Positions 1-9,256 of a stretch of 64,000 bases of DNA are shown here, in pieces. A program made the position numbers and the translations under genes. How positions within the stretch are numbered: the stretch's first letter is position 1; each line of letters begins with the position of its first letter. Source of the stretch: Oscillospiraceae bacterium (GTDB taxonomy: Bacteria > Bacillota > Clostridia > Oscillospirales > Oscillospiraceae); assembly GCA_017542425.1 (NCBI GenBank), contig JAFXXH010000073.1:47430-111429 (forward strand), in the 5' to 3' direction. The notes beneath the pieces were generated by a model, which ran no database searches, was not told the DNA's origin, and was given only the letters and a program-made list of their open reading frames with translations.

Positions 1-777
1 AGCGAGGAGACCAGCGCCGCCATGCGGGAGATGCTGGAGAGCGTGGTGGGCGACATGGCCGAGGGCACGGGCAAGAACGCCTATGTGGCGGGCTACCGCA
101 TCGGCGGCAAGACCGGCACCAGCACCGACACGGTCTGGGAGGCCCAGACCGAGCAGAAGCGCTACATCGTCTCCTTCATCGGCTTCGCCCCGGCGGACGA
201 CCCCAAGATCTGCATCCTGGTGACACTGGAAAACCCCGACCCCCTCTGCGGCGTGGCCGTCTCCGGCGGCGCCATGGGCGCCCCCACCGTGGGCAACATG
301 ATGCGGGACATCCTGGCCTATCTGGGCGTGGAGCCCATCTACACCGAGAGCGAGAAGAAGAACATCGACCGCAGCGTCCCCAGCGTGACGGGTCTGCCCC
401 TGGACGCGGCCATGGGCCAGCTCCAGGCCCAGGGCCTGGACTACCGGACCTTCGGCAACGGCGCGCTGGTGACGGCGCAGCTTCCCGCCCCGGGCACCGT
501 GGTGGCGGCCAAGAGCCAGATTCTGCTCTACTGCGGCAGCGAGCCCTCCACGGACCAGGAGCTGGTCCCGGACCTCACGGGCCTGACCTATGAGGTGGCA
601 CGCATCCGCCTGGGCTATCAGGGCCTGTACATCAGCACCGACTTCAACAACATCACCAATTCCAACTGGATTACCGTGAAAAAGCAGAGCATCGTGCCCG
701 GCACGCCGGTGGAGCACGGCACCGTCATCAAGGTCACGCTGGCCAACAGCGAGGCCGCCGCCACGGCGCAGTTCTAA
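1..777 (+). CDS. Penicillin-binding protein transpeptidase with two PASTA domains, C-terminal part (FtsI/SpoVD type)
   Basis: The frame is open from the first base, so the gene begins outside the window. The visible 258 residues hold the end of a class B PBP transpeptidase domain with the KTG box (GGKTGTS near visible residue 37). Two PASTA repeats follow, one starting at SVPSVTGLPLDAA and one at LVPDLTGLTYEVA. PASTA-bearing class B PBPs of Firmicutes are either vegetative (PBP2b/FtsI) or sporulation-specific (SpoVD) and cross-link peptidoglycan outside the membrane. Position directly ahead of murE and mraY, as for spoVD in Bacillus, supports this. Vegetative versus sporulation role cannot be decided without the N-terminus. 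Confidence 0.93.
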   Translation, partial: SEETSAAMREMLESVVGDMAEGTGKNAYVAGYRIGGKTGTSTDTVWEAQTEQKRYIVSFIGFAPADDPKICILVTLENPDPLCGVAVSGGAMGAPTVGNMMRDILAYLGVEPIYTESEKKNIDRSVPSVTGLPLDAAMGQLQAQGLDYRTFGNGALVTAQLPAPGTVVAAKSQILLYCGSEPSTDQELVPDLTGLTYEVARIRLGYQGLYISTDFNNITNSNWITVKKQSIVPGTPVEHGTVIKVTLANSEAAATAQF

Positions 778-807
778 AACGAGCGCCCACAGCAGGAGGC
801 AAGTCCC

Positions 808-2268
808 ATGAAATTAAACGAACTTCTCAGCGGCGTTCCGCTGCTGGACGCCGCGGCGGACCTGGAGACCGAGATCACGGGGGTCAGCTACGACTCCCGC
901 CAAACCCGGCCCGGGGACCTCTTCGTGGCCATGGCGGGTTACGCTACGGACGGACACAACTACATCCCCGCCGCCCTGGAAAAGGGCGCGGCGGCCGTCC
1001 TCTGCGAGACGCCCCCGGAGGGGGCGGGCCTTCCCTGGATCCGGACGGCGGACAGCCGCCTGGCCCTGGCCCTGGTGAGCCGGACCTGGTTCGGAAACCC
1101 GGCGGGGGCCATGCGCGTGATCGGCGTCACCGGCACCAACGGCAAGACCACCTCCACGCTGCTGATCAAGCACATCCTGGAGGAGACGCTGGGGGCGAAG
1201 GTGGGCCTGATCGGCACCAACGGCAGTCTGATCGGAGACCGGGCCCTGCCCGGGGAGCGCACCACCCCGGAGAGCTATGAACTGCAAAAGCTGTTCCGGG
1301 ACATGGCCGACGCGGGCTGCACCCATGTGGTGATGGAGGTCAGCTCCCACGCCCTGGTGCTCCATCGCGTGGCGGGCGTCCGCTTCGCCGTGGGCGCGTT
1401 CACCAATCTGACCCAGGACCATCTGGACTTCCACGGCACCATGGAGGCCTACGCCGAGGCCAAGGCCCTGCTGTTCCGGCAGTCCGACCGGGCGGTGCTG
1501 AACCTGGACGACGCCTGGTCCGGCTTCTTCCTGACCCGGAGCGCCTGTCCGGTGCTGGGCTTTGCCGTGGAGCGCCCCGAAGCGGCGCTGCGGGCGCGGG
1601 ATCTGCGGTTGCTGCCCGACCGGGTGGAGTTCACCGCTGAGGCGGAGGACGGGGCGCGCTGCTCCGTGCGCCTGGGCATTCCGGGCCGTTTCTCCGTCTA
1701 CAACGCCCTGACCGCCCTGGGCTGCTGCCAGGCCCTGGGGGTCCCCCTGGACCGGGGTGCTGCGGCCCTGGCCACGGCAAAGGGCGTGAAGGGCCGGGTG
1801 GAGACCGTGCCCACCGACGGGGACTATACCATTTTAATTGACTACGCTCACACCCCCGACGCGCTGGAAAACGTGCTGCGCGCCGTGCGGGAGACCGCGC
1901 CGGGGCGCGTCGTGGCCCTCTTCGGCTGCGGCGGCGACCGGGACCGGGGCAAGCGGCCCATCATGGGGCGCATCGGCACGGAGCTGGCCGACTTTGCGAT
2001 CATCACCTCCGACAATCCCCGCACGGAGCGGCCGGAGGACATCATCGCGGAGATCCTGGCCGGGGTAAAGGCCGAGCCTGCCCGCTGGACGGCCATCACG
2101 GACCGGGTGGAGGCCATCGCCTACGCCATCGAGCAGCACCGGCCCGGGGACGTGATCGTCCTGGCGGGCAAGGGACACGAGACCTATCAGGAGATCGACC
2201 ATGTGAAGCACCACATGGACGAGCGGGAGATCGTGGCAGACATTCTGGAGAGAAGGAAACAGAGATGA
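808..2268 (+). CDS. murE: UDP-N-acetylmuramoyl-L-alanyl-D-glutamate--2,6-diaminopimelate ligase
   Basis: MurE is the cytoplasmic Mur ligase that adds the third stem-peptide residue in an ATP-dependent reaction. The 486-residue length is normal. The P-loop GVTGTNGKTT lies near residue 106, and the central-domain signature HLDFHGTMEAY follows. The C-terminal DNPRTE motif near residue 402 is the signature of meso-diaminopimelate-adding enzymes, as opposed to lysine-adding ones, so the cell wall is predicted to be DAP-type. The ATG follows an AGGAGG-like site. The stop overlaps the mraY start by four bases (ATGA), so the two are probably translationally coupled. Confidence 0.97.
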   Translation: MKLNELLSGVPLLDAAADLETEITGVSYDSRQTRPGDLFVAMAGYATDGHNYIPAALEKGAAAVLCETPPEGAGLPWIRTADSRLALALVSRTWFGNPAGAMRVIGVTGTNGKTTSTLLIKHILEETLGAKVGLIGTNGSLIGDRALPGERTTPESYELQKLFRDMADAGCTHVVMEVSSHALVLHRVAGVRFAVGAFTNLTQDHLDFHGTMEAYAEAKALLFRQSDRAVLNLDDAWSGFFLTRSACPVLGFAVERPEAALRARDLRLLPDRVEFTAEAEDGARCSVRLGIPGRFSVYNALTALGCCQALGVPLDRGAAALATAKGVKGRVETVPTDGDYTILIDYAHTPDALENVLRAVRETAPGRVVALFGCGGDRDRGKRPIMGRIGTELADFAIITSDNPRTERPEDIIAEILAGVKAEPARWTAITDRVEAIAYAIEQHRPGDVIVLAGKGHETYQEIDHVKHHMDEREIVADILERRKQR

Positions 2269-3296
2269 ACCTGAGTATCCGTCTGATTTTGTCCTTCGTC
2301 CTGGGCTTCGGCCTGGCGGCGGGGGTGGGAGCCTGGCTGGTGCCCTATCTGCGGCGCATCAAAGCCGGACAGTCCATCAAAGAGATCGGCCCCACCTGGC
2401 ACCGCAGCAAGGAGGGCACCCCCACCATGGGCGGCCTGATGTTCATCGCCGCCACCACCGTGGCGGTGCTGGCCCTGTGCTGGAGCGAGTTCCAAAAGGG
2501 CGAGTGGGCCGCCGCCTTCGTGCTGATTTTCGCCCTGATCTACGGGGCCATCGGCTTTTTGGACGACTTCGAGAAGCTCCGCCACAAGGAGAACCTGGGC
2601 CTGACCGCCCGGCAGAAGTTCCTGCTCCAGCTGGCCGTGGCGGTGGCCTTCCTCTACCTGCTGCGCTTCTTCGGCCTGCAGCGCAGCAGCGCCCCCGGCA
2701 CCGTGGACGTGTATCTGCCCTTCTGGAACCAGACCTTCGCGGTGAACGAGATCCTCTATGTGGTCTGCGCCGCCTTCGTCATCGTGGGCACCGTGAACGC
2801 GGTGAACATCACCGACGGGGTGGACGGCCTGTGTACGGGCACGAGCCTGCCGGTGTTCCTGTTCTACACCGCCCTGTGCTACCGCTTCGGCGAGCGCTTC
2901 CTGGGCCTGGGGGTCTTCGCCTCCGCCCTGACCGGCGCGCTGCTGGGCTTTCTGATCTGGAACTTCAATCCGGCAAAGGTGTTTATGGGCGACACGGGCA
3001 GCCTCTTTCTGGGGGGCGCGGTGGTGGCCATGGCCTTCGCCTACGACATGCCCCTGATCCTCGTCACCCTGGGCATTGTCTTCCTGTGGGAGACCCTCAG
3101 CGACATCATCCAGGTGATCTACTTCAAGCTGACCCACGGCAAGCGCATCTTCCGTATGGCCCCCTTCCACCACCATCTGGAGATGGGCGGCTGGACCGGG
3201 AAAAAGTGGACGGAGAAGCAGCTTTTTGTGCTGTTCACCTGCGTGTCGGCGCTGTTCGCGCTGCTGTCCTTCTTCGGCGTGGACGCGAGATACTGA
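2265..3296 (+). CDS. mraY: Phospho-N-acetylmuramoyl-pentapeptide-transferase
   Basis: MraY is the integral membrane enzyme that transfers phospho-MurNAc-pentapeptide from UDP to undecaprenyl phosphate, forming lipid I. The 343-residue sequence has about ten hydrophobic segments. It carries the cytoplasmic acidic motifs LDDFEK (near residue 100) and NITDGVDGLCTG, the NFNPAKVFMGDTGSLFLGG segment, and the FRMAPFHHHLE histidine cluster near the C-terminus. It starts inside the end of murE and is followed by the ftsW-like gene, a common order in division clusters. Confidence 0.97.
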   Translation: MNLSIRLILSFVLGFGLAAGVGAWLVPYLRRIKAGQSIKEIGPTWHRSKEGTPTMGGLMFIAATTVAVLALCWSEFQKGEWAAAFVLIFALIYGAIGFLDDFEKLRHKENLGLTARQKFLLQLAVAVAFLYLLRFFGLQRSSAPGTVDVYLPFWNQTFAVNEILYVVCAAFVIVGTVNAVNITDGVDGLCTGTSLPVFLFYTALCYRFGERFLGLGVFASALTGALLGFLIWNFNPAKVFMGDTGSLFLGGAVVAMAFAYDMPLILVTLGIVFLWETLSDIIQVIYFKLTHGKRIFRMAPFHHHLEMGGWTGKKWTEKQLFVLFTCVSALFALLSFFGVDARY

Positions 3297-3347
3297 TTTA
3301 ACGTTTTTTGAGATTTGACCTGCTGCGGGCAGGGGAGGGGAGGAAGC

Positions 3348-4538
3348 ATGGATTACAGCAATCAACGCCTGGCCGACTACCGGGAGGAGACGGGCAGCGC
3401 CCGGGGCTCCATCGACGTGCCCTTCCTGCTGCTGACGCTGCTGCTGCTGCTCATCGGCGTGGTGATGGTGCTCTCCGCCAGTTTCGCCCGGGCCTATTAC
3501 AGCGAGTCCACCAACCACAACGCCACCTATTTCTTCTCCCGCCAGCTCTTCTACGCCCTCACCGGCGTGGCCATCATGCTCTTTGCCAGCCGCTTCCCCA
3601 TCGGCTTTTACCGCCGCTTCGCCCAGATCCTGCTGTTGTTCTCCCTGGCGCTGCTGGTGCTGGTGCTGCTGGGCGGCACCCGCGTCAACGGGGCCAAGCG
3701 CTGGTTCGGCGTGGGCGACTCCTTTTCCTTCCAGCCCTCGGAGATTACGAAAATCGCCGTCATCCTCTATGACGCGGAGCTGATCTGCCGCAACCGGGAC
3801 AAGATGAAGACCTTCCGTTCCGGCGTCCTGCCCTTCGCGGCGGTGGCGGGGCTGGTCATCTTCCTGCTGGTGCTGGAGCCGCACCTGAGCGCCTCCATCA
3901 TCATCATCCTGATCACCGCCACCATGATGTTCCTGGGCGGGACCAAACTGCGCTGGTTTGCCCTGGGCGCGGGCGCGGTGGGCCTGGGCCTCCTGCTGGC
4001 CACCAGCGTCCTGCACTACTCCTCCGAGCGCATCAGCGCCTGGCGGGACCCCTTTGAAGACACCTCCGACACGGGCTATCAGATCATCCAGTCCCTCTAC
4101 GCCATCGGCTCCGGCGGCCTCAGCGGCCTGGGCCTGGGGGCCAGCCGCCAGAAGTACCTCTATCTCCCGGAGGAACACAACGATTTCATCTTCTCCGTGG
4201 TCTGCGAGGAACTGGGCTTCATCGGCGCGGTGCTGATTCTGGCCCTGTTCGCCCTGCTGATCCTGCGGGGCTTCTACCTGGCTTTGCACTGCCGGGACCG
4301 CTACAGCTTCCTGGTCTGCGCCGGCATTACCGCGCTGCTGGCCTTTCAGGTGATTCTGAACGTGGCGGTGGTGACCAACCTGGTCCCCTGCACCGGCATC
4401 TCCCTGCCCTTCTTCTCCTACGGCGGCACGGCGCTGTGGATTCAGCTGGCGGAGATGGGGATCATTCTGTCCATCTCCAGGGACATCCCGGAAAAGAAAT
4501 TCATCGGGCGGCGGCGCAAAACGCCGCAAAACGGCTGA
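3348..4538 (+). CDS. ftsW: FtsW/RodA/SpoVE-family peptidoglycan polymerase
   Basis: This is a 396-residue SEDS-family membrane protein, the glycosyltransferase partner of class B PBPs. Hydrophobic segments span the length. Family landmarks include GGTRVNGAKRWF, the QPSEITKIA stretch, an extracellular loop with GYQIIQSLYAIGSGG, and VTNLVPCTGISLPFFSYGG near the end. The start chosen is the ATG preceded by GGGAGGGGAGGAAGC; an upstream ATG 33 bases earlier has no ribosome-binding site. Next to a PASTA-type PBP it could be the sporulation version SpoVE or the division FtsW. The sequence alone does not decide. Confidence 0.94.
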   Translation: MDYSNQRLADYREETGSARGSIDVPFLLLTLLLLLIGVVMVLSASFARAYYSESTNHNATYFFSRQLFYALTGVAIMLFASRFPIGFYRRFAQILLLFSLALLVLVLLGGTRVNGAKRWFGVGDSFSFQPSEITKIAVILYDAELICRNRDKMKTFRSGVLPFAAVAGLVIFLLVLEPHLSASIIIILITATMMFLGGTKLRWFALGAGAVGLGLLLATSVLHYSSERISAWRDPFEDTSDTGYQIIQSLYAIGSGGLSGLGLGASRQKYLYLPEEHNDFIFSVVCEELGFIGAVLILALFALLILRGFYLALHCRDRYSFLVCAGITALLAFQVILNVAVVTNLVPCTGISLPFFSYGGTALWIQLAEMGIILSISRDIPEKKFIGRRRKTPQNG

Positions 4539-4551
4539 TGGGGAGGCGCCT

Positions 4552-5667
4552 ATGAAATTCCTGTTCACCTGCGGCGGAACCGCGGGACACATCAACCCGG
4601 CCCTGGGACTGGCCGGACGGCTGCGGGAACTGATGCCGGACGCGGAGTTCCTGTTCATCGGCGCAAAAGGCCAGATGGAGGCGGAACTGGTCCCAAGAGA
4701 GGGCTTTCCCATGGAGACCGTGGAGATCAGCAACCTGAGCCGAAGCCTGAGCCTGGCCGGTCTGAAGCACAACGCCCGCACGGCGCGCCTGCTGCTGAAA
4801 AGCCGGGGCGAGGCGCGGGCCATACTGAAGCGCTTTCAGCCCGACGTGGCGGTGGGCACCGGGGGCTACGTCTGCTATCCTGCCCTGCGCCAGGCCCACG
4901 CCCTGGGCATTCCCACCCTGGTCCACGAGGCCAACGCCGTGCCCGGCCTGACCACAAAGATGCTGAGCCGGAGCGTGGACCGGGTGCTGCTGGGCTTTGA
5001 ACAGGCCGCGCAGAACTATCCCAAAGGGGCAAAGACTGTGTTCACCGGCACCCCCGTGCGCCGGGACTTTGCCAGACTGGACCGGGCTGCGGCCCGGCGC
5101 GCCCTGGGCCTGGACCCGGCGCGGCCCCTGGTGGTCAGCGTCTGGGGCAGCCTGGGCAGCGACCACATCAACGGCCTGATGCCGGACTTTGTCAGGCTTG
5201 CGGCTCAGCGCCGCAGCTTTGACCTGATTCACTCCGCCGGGCAGCGGGGCTTCCCCAGGCTCAGCGCGGCGGTGGGCGACCTGGAGGCCCTGCGGCGCGA
5301 GGGCATTGACCTCCGGGCGTATATCTATGATATGCCGGTGGTCATGGCTGCTGCCGACCTGGTGCTCTGCCGCAGCGGGGCCTCCACCCTGGCGGAGCTG
5401 GCGGTGCTGGGCAAACCGGCGCTGCTGGTGCCCTCTCCCAACGTGACGGCCCACCAGCAGGAGCGCAACGCCGCCCTGATGGAGCGCCTGGGCGCGGCCA
5501 GGGTGCTGCTGGAGGGCAGCTTCGACGCAGCCGGGCTTTACGACGCGGCGGAAGCCCTGGTCCGGGACCGGTCGGCTCTGGAGGCCATGAGCCGTGCCAT
5601 GCGGGAAAGCGGCAACGCCGACGCCACGGAGCGCATCTGCGATCTCATCCTCAGTTTTGTGACATGA
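4552..5667 (+). CDS. murG: UDP-N-acetylglucosamine--N-acetylmuramyl-(pentapeptide) pyrophosphoryl-undecaprenol GlcNAc transferase
   Basis: MurG converts lipid I to lipid II at the inner face of the membrane. The 371-residue GT28 protein begins with the glycine-rich GGTAGHINPALGLA loop. It contains VGTGGYVCYP and VHEANAVPGLT in the acceptor half. The UDP-GlcNAc-binding half has CRSGASTLAELAVLGKPALLVPSP followed by AHQQERNA (the HQxxNA motif in slightly altered form). A GGGGAGG site lies seven bases ahead of the ATG. The gene follows the ftsW-like gene after 13 bases, so it is probably in the same operon. Confidence 0.96.
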   Translation: MKFLFTCGGTAGHINPALGLAGRLRELMPDAEFLFIGAKGQMEAELVPREGFPMETVEISNLSRSLSLAGLKHNARTARLLLKSRGEARAILKRFQPDVAVGTGGYVCYPALRQAHALGIPTLVHEANAVPGLTTKMLSRSVDRVLLGFEQAAQNYPKGAKTVFTGTPVRRDFARLDRAAARRALGLDPARPLVVSVWGSLGSDHINGLMPDFVRLAAQRRSFDLIHSAGQRGFPRLSAAVGDLEALRREGIDLRAYIYDMPVVMAAADLVLCRSGASTLAELAVLGKPALLVPSPNVTAHQQERNAALMERLGAARVLLEGSFDAAGLYDAAEALVRDRSALEAMSRAMRESGNADATERICDLILSFVT

Positions 5668-5797
5668 TCCGCCGCCGACCCCGGGCGCGGCGGGGACAGC
5701 GATACGCCAGAAAAGCCCCCGGCGCAGCGCGTTCCGATTGTCACCGTCTCCCGATGATGCATAGGATGGCATGAATTTGACAACGGAGGGGTTCGTT

Positions 5798-7054
5798 ATG
5801 CCGGTTTGGAAGGTCTGCGGAGGAAAACGACTGGAGGGCGCCCTGGACGTGCAGGGCTCCAAGAATGCCGTGCTGCCCATTTTGGCGGCCAGCCTGCTCT
5901 CCGGCGGCGTGACGCGGCTGTCCAACTGCCCGGAGCTGCTGGATGTCAGGGCCTCGGCGGATATTTTGCGCCACCTGGGCTGCGGCGTGATGCAAAATGG
6001 CGGGGAAATCCTGGTAGACTCCTCCCGCATGACGGAAAACCACATCCCCCACGCCCTGATGGAGCGGATGCGCTCCTCGGTGATGTACCTGGGCGCGATC
6101 CTGGCCCGCTGCGGCGAAGTGCGCCTGAGTGCGCCGGGGGGCTGCGAGCTGGGTGCGCGCCCCATCGACCTCCACCTGAAAGCCCTGGAGGAGATGGGCG
6201 CGGAAGTGCGCCAGTCCGGGGGCGAGGTGGTCTGCCGGGCCGCCCGGCTCCACGGGGCCCACATCAACCTGGCCTTCCCCAGCGTCGGCGCGACGGAGAA
6301 CGTCATGCTGGCCGCCTGTGCGGCGGAGGGGGAGACCGTGCTGACCAACGCGGCCCGGGAGCCGGAGATCGTGGACCTGGCGGGCTACCTGAACGCCGCC
6401 GGGGCCCAGGTCAGCGGCGCGGGCAGTGCGGAAGTGCGCATCGCCGGACAGATGCCGGGGAACGCCTTTACCGAATACCGGGTCATGGCCGACCGCATCG
6501 CGGCCTGTACCTTCCTCTGCGCGGCGGCCTGCGCCGGGGGCGAACTGCGCCTGGGCGGCGTAGTCCCGGCCCACTTCGCCACGGTGACGGAGGCGTTGCG
6601 GGAGCTGGGCTGCGCGCTGCTGACCGGGGAGGACAGCGTGCTGATCCGGGCGGACCGGCCCCTCCACGCGGGCAAACCCGTGGTCACGCGGCCCTATCCC
6701 GGCTTCCCCACGGACGCCCAGGCGCTGCTGATGAGCGCCTGTCTGAAAGCCCGGGGCACCAGCGTCTTCGTGGAGAACATCTTTGAAAACCGCTACCGCC
6801 ATGTCCCGGAGCTGCGCCGCCTGGGCGCGCAGATCCAGGTGGAGGGCCGGGTGGCCATGGTCACCGGCGTGGGCAGCCTGAGCGCCGCCCCGGTGACGGC
6901 CACGGATCTGCGGGGCGGCGCGGCCCTGATCCTGGCGGCCCTGGGCGCGGAGGGGGAGACCCACATCGCCGACAGCGGCCACATCATGCGCGGCTATGCC
7001 GACCTGGACGCGGCCATGCGGAGCCTGGGCGCGGACATTTCCGTAGCGGATTAA
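5798..7054 (+). CDS. murA: UDP-N-acetylglucosamine 1-carboxyvinyltransferase
   Basis: MurA catalyses the first committed step of peptidoglycan synthesis, transferring enolpyruvate from PEP to UDP-GlcNAc, and is the fosfomycin target. The protein is 418 residues, the standard length. It carries KNAVLPILAASLL at the N-terminus and the mobile loop SAPGGCELGARPIDLHL, whose Cys is the residue alkylated by fosfomycin in sensitive enzymes. The ATG at 5798 has GGAGGGG eight bases upstream; an in-frame upstream ATG at 5771 has none. A 130-base gap separates it from murG. Confidence 0.96.
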   Translation: MPVWKVCGGKRLEGALDVQGSKNAVLPILAASLLSGGVTRLSNCPELLDVRASADILRHLGCGVMQNGGEILVDSSRMTENHIPHALMERMRSSVMYLGAILARCGEVRLSAPGGCELGARPIDLHLKALEEMGAEVRQSGGEVVCRAARLHGAHINLAFPSVGATENVMLAACAAEGETVLTNAAREPEIVDLAGYLNAAGAQVSGAGSAEVRIAGQMPGNAFTEYRVMADRIAACTFLCAAACAGGELRLGGVVPAHFATVTEALRELGCALLTGEDSVLIRADRPLHAGKPVVTRPYPGFPTDAQALLMSACLKARGTSVFVENIFENRYRHVPELRRLGAQIQVEGRVAMVTGVGSLSAAPVTATDLRGGAALILAALGAEGETHIADSGHIMRGYADLDAAMRSLGADISVAD

Positions 7055-7079
7055 ACGAGTACAAAGGAGGCGCTGCACC

Positions 7080-7820
7080 ATGGCGCAGGCCAGACGCAGG
7101 AAAAAGCGCAGCGCGCTGTTTGCCCCGATCGCCTTTGCGCTGATCGTGATCGCGCTGTTTTTCGGCATCTCGGTGTTCTTCCGGGTGAACAACATCGAGG
7201 TGCAGGGCAACAGCTTCTATTCCGACGAGGAGATCGTCGCCGCCAGCGGCATCGAGCGGGGCGACAACCTGTTCTTCATCAACCGCTTTGCGGTCATCTC
7301 CCGCATCTACGCCCGGCTTCCCTATGTGGAGCGGGCCACCATCCGCCGCAGTCTGCCCAACCGCCTGGTGATCGAAGTGGCGGAGAGCAGCGCCCTGGCC
7401 TATGTGGTGTCCGAGGACGACATCTGGGCCATCGACCGCAACTGCAAGCTCCTGACCCGGGTGGGCGAGAACGAGCTGAGCGGCCTGATCCGGGTGGTGG
7501 GCCTGACCGCGCTGCTGCCGGAGCAGGGGGAGCTGGTCTCCGCCGGGGAGGCGGAGTCGCCGAAGGTGAACTACCTCAGCGCCATCCTGCGCCAGATCTC
7601 CGACCTGGGGCTGCGGGAGAACGTGAGCTGGATCGACCTGAGCAACGTCTCCAACCCCAGCTTTGATTACCTGGGCCGCTTCACCGTCAAGCTGGGCACC
7701 GGGGAAAACGTGGAGTACAAATTCCAGTGCCTGCTCAGCGCCGTGGAGGCGCTGGAGCCGGGGGATCGGGGCACCCTGGACCTGAGCATCGACCGCCAGG
7801 CCCATCTGACCTATGACTGA
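7080..7820 (+). CDS. ftsQ: Cell division protein FtsQ/DivIB
   Basis: This is a bitopic membrane protein of the divisome. The 246 residues have a basic N-terminus (ARRRKKRS), one transmembrane segment at about residues 14-35, and then an external POTRA domain starting at NNIEVQGNSFYSDEEI. The LPYVERATIRRSLPNRLVIEV segment typical of FtsQ/DivIB follows. A second domain runs to the end. The AAAGGAGGCGCTGCACC leader positions the ATG well. It lies between murA and ftsZ, as in many Firmicutes clusters; no ftsA is present. Confidence 0.92.
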   Translation: MAQARRRKKRSALFAPIAFALIVIALFFGISVFFRVNNIEVQGNSFYSDEEIVAASGIERGDNLFFINRFAVISRIYARLPYVERATIRRSLPNRLVIEVAESSALAYVVSEDDIWAIDRNCKLLTRVGENELSGLIRVVGLTALLPEQGELVSAGEAESPKVNYLSAILRQISDLGLRENVSWIDLSNVSNPSFDYLGRFTVKLGTGENVEYKFQCLLSAVEALEPGDRGTLDLSIDRQAHLTYD

Positions 7821-7865
7821 GCGCGCCGAAGCGGGAAAATGTTTGCGAAAATGTGTATAAAGGTA

Positions 7866-7894
7866 TTGACCTGGTGAGAGAATCGTATTAAAAT
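7866..7894 (+). promoter_or_regulatory. Putative sigma-A promoter of ftsZ
   Basis: TTGACC (7866-7871), a 17-base spacer and TAAAAT (7889-7894) lie about 66 bases upstream of the ftsZ start in an AT-rich gap. This suggests ftsZ has its own promoter in addition to any read-through from ftsQ. Confidence 0.7.
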
Positions 7895-7960
7895 AAACTG
7901 AATTATCACATAAAACAGCCTTTTCGAAACTGTTGATAAAAAGATTTGGAGGAAACAGAT

Positions 7961-9094
7961 ATGGCAGCATTCGTACCTGAAACCGGGCCGGATAATGTAG
8001 TTACCATCAAAGTCGTCGGCGTGGGCGGCGCCGGAAATAACGTGGTGAACCGGATGGTCGCCTCCGGTACGAAGGGCGTGGAATTCATCGCCGTCAATAC
8101 CGACAAGCAGGCGCTGGCCGTCTCCAACGCGGATGTCACCGTGCAGATCGGCGAGAAGCTCACCCACGGTCAGGGCGCGGGCAGCGACCCGGAGGTGGGC
8201 AAGCGCAGCGCGGAGGAGAGCCGCAACAACATCTCCAAGTGCATCGAGGACAGCGACATGGTCTTCATCACCGCCGGCATGGGCGGCGGCACGGGCACCG
8301 GCGCGGCCCCCACCGTGGCGGAGACCGCCAAGGAGGCCGGAATCCTCACCGTCGGCGTGGTCACCAAGCCCTTCTCCTGGGAGGGCAGACGGAGAATGAC
8401 CCGTGCCGAGCAGGGCATTGAGACCCTGCTGAGCCATGTGGACAGCCTCATCATCATCCCCAACGACCGGCTGAAATACGCCACCGACCAGAAGGTCACC
8501 CTGGCCAACGCCTTTGAGATTGCGGACGACGTGCTGCGTCAGGCGGTGGTCAGCATCTCCGACCTCATCAAAAACACCGGCTTCATCAACCTGGACTTTG
8601 CCGACGTGACCACCATCATGAAGGACGCGGGTTACGCCCACATGGGCGTGGGCACCGCCGTGGGCAAGAACAAGGCCGAGGAAGCCGCCCGGGCCGCCAT
8701 CGAAAGCCCCCTGCTGGAGACCAGCATCAACGGGGCCCACGGCGTGCTCATCAACATCACCGGCTCCCAGGACATGGGCCTGGAAGAGGTGGAGATCGCC
8801 GCCAGCCTGGTGCAGGAGGCCGCCCACCCCGACGCCAACATCATCTTCGGCGCCACCTTCGACGAGAGCTTTGAAGACCAGATCCGCGTGACGGTCATCG
8901 CCACCGGCTTTGAGGAAAACGCCAAGACCCGTGGCACCGAGGCCAGACAGGAGCAGCTGTTCAGCAGCGCCGCAGAGAAGGCCGCCCAGGCCGCCCCCCA
9001 GCCCGCCGCCCAGAAGCCCGCTCCCGCCGCCGCCGGCACCCCCTCGGACGACGACCCCTTTGACAGCATCTTCAAGATTTTCAACAGCAAGTGA
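7961..9094 (+). CDS. ftsZ: Cell division protein FtsZ
   Basis: FtsZ is the tubulin-like GTPase that forms the cytokinetic ring. The 377-residue protein has [15 protein letters not shown] at the nucleotide-binding start, the tubulin signature [10 protein letters not shown] near residue 107, and the T7 region NLDFADV. A low-complexity Ala/Pro linker is followed by the short C-terminal peptide [14 protein letters not shown], which resembles the conserved tail that binds FtsA/SepF. The ATG at 7961 follows TTTGGAGGAAACAGAT; an in-frame TTG 15 bases earlier overlaps that site and is less likely. An intrinsic terminator follows. Confidence 0.98.
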   Translation: MAAFVPETGPDNVVTIKVVGVGGAGNNVVNRMVASGTKGVEFIAVNTDKQALAVSNADVTVQIGEKLTHGQGAGSDPEVGKRSAEESRNNISKCIEDSDMVFITAGMGGGTGTGAAPTVAETAKEAGILTVGVVTKPFSWEGRRRMTRAEQGIETLLSHVDSLIIIPNDRLKYATDQKVTLANAFEIADDVLRQAVVSISDLIKNTGFINLDFADVTTIMKDAGYAHMGVGTAVGKNKAEEAARAAIESPLLETSINGAHGVLINITGSQDMGLEEVEIAASLVQEAAHPDANIIFGATFDESFEDQIRVTVIATGFEENAKTRGTEARQEQLFSSAAEKAAQAAPQPAAQKPAPAAAGTPSDDDPFDSIFKIFNSK

Positions 9095-9117
9095 GTCCAG
9101 GGCACGCCCGGAAGCCA

Positions 9118-9149
9118 AAGCCCCCGCCGCAGCATACGGCGGGGGCTTT
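9118..9149 (+). terminator. Intrinsic terminator after ftsZ
   Basis: A GC-rich stem (AGCCCCCGCC with GGCGGGGGCT, loop GCAGCATAC) ends in TTT just downstream of the ftsZ stop. It closes the division cluster. Confidence 0.8.
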
Positions 9150-9164
9150 GGGGGTCTTGGGAGT

Positions 9165-9236
9165 GAAAACTGAAGATTGAAGAGTGATAATTGAAGAATG
9201 ATAAGTGAAGAGGGAAGAATGAAGCGTGAAAAGATT
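9165..9236. repeat. AT-rich short-period degenerate repeat (TGAAGA/TGAAAA units)
   Basis: The stretch between the ftsZ terminator and the next gene consists of variants of a 9-14-base unit such as TGAAGATTGAAGAGTGATAA. It has no coding potential. Similar text, sometimes in reverse orientation, recurs at 14050-14145 and 15245-15290, always beside a terminator hairpin. Confidence 0.6.
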
Positions 9237-9256
9237 TTTCTGTCCGGGAGGTGGCC

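Noticed and set aside
2187..4823. 878-codon minus-strand frame opposite mraY and ftsW
   Set aside because: Low-complexity Gln/Gly/Ala/His shadow of two real genes, no ribosome site.
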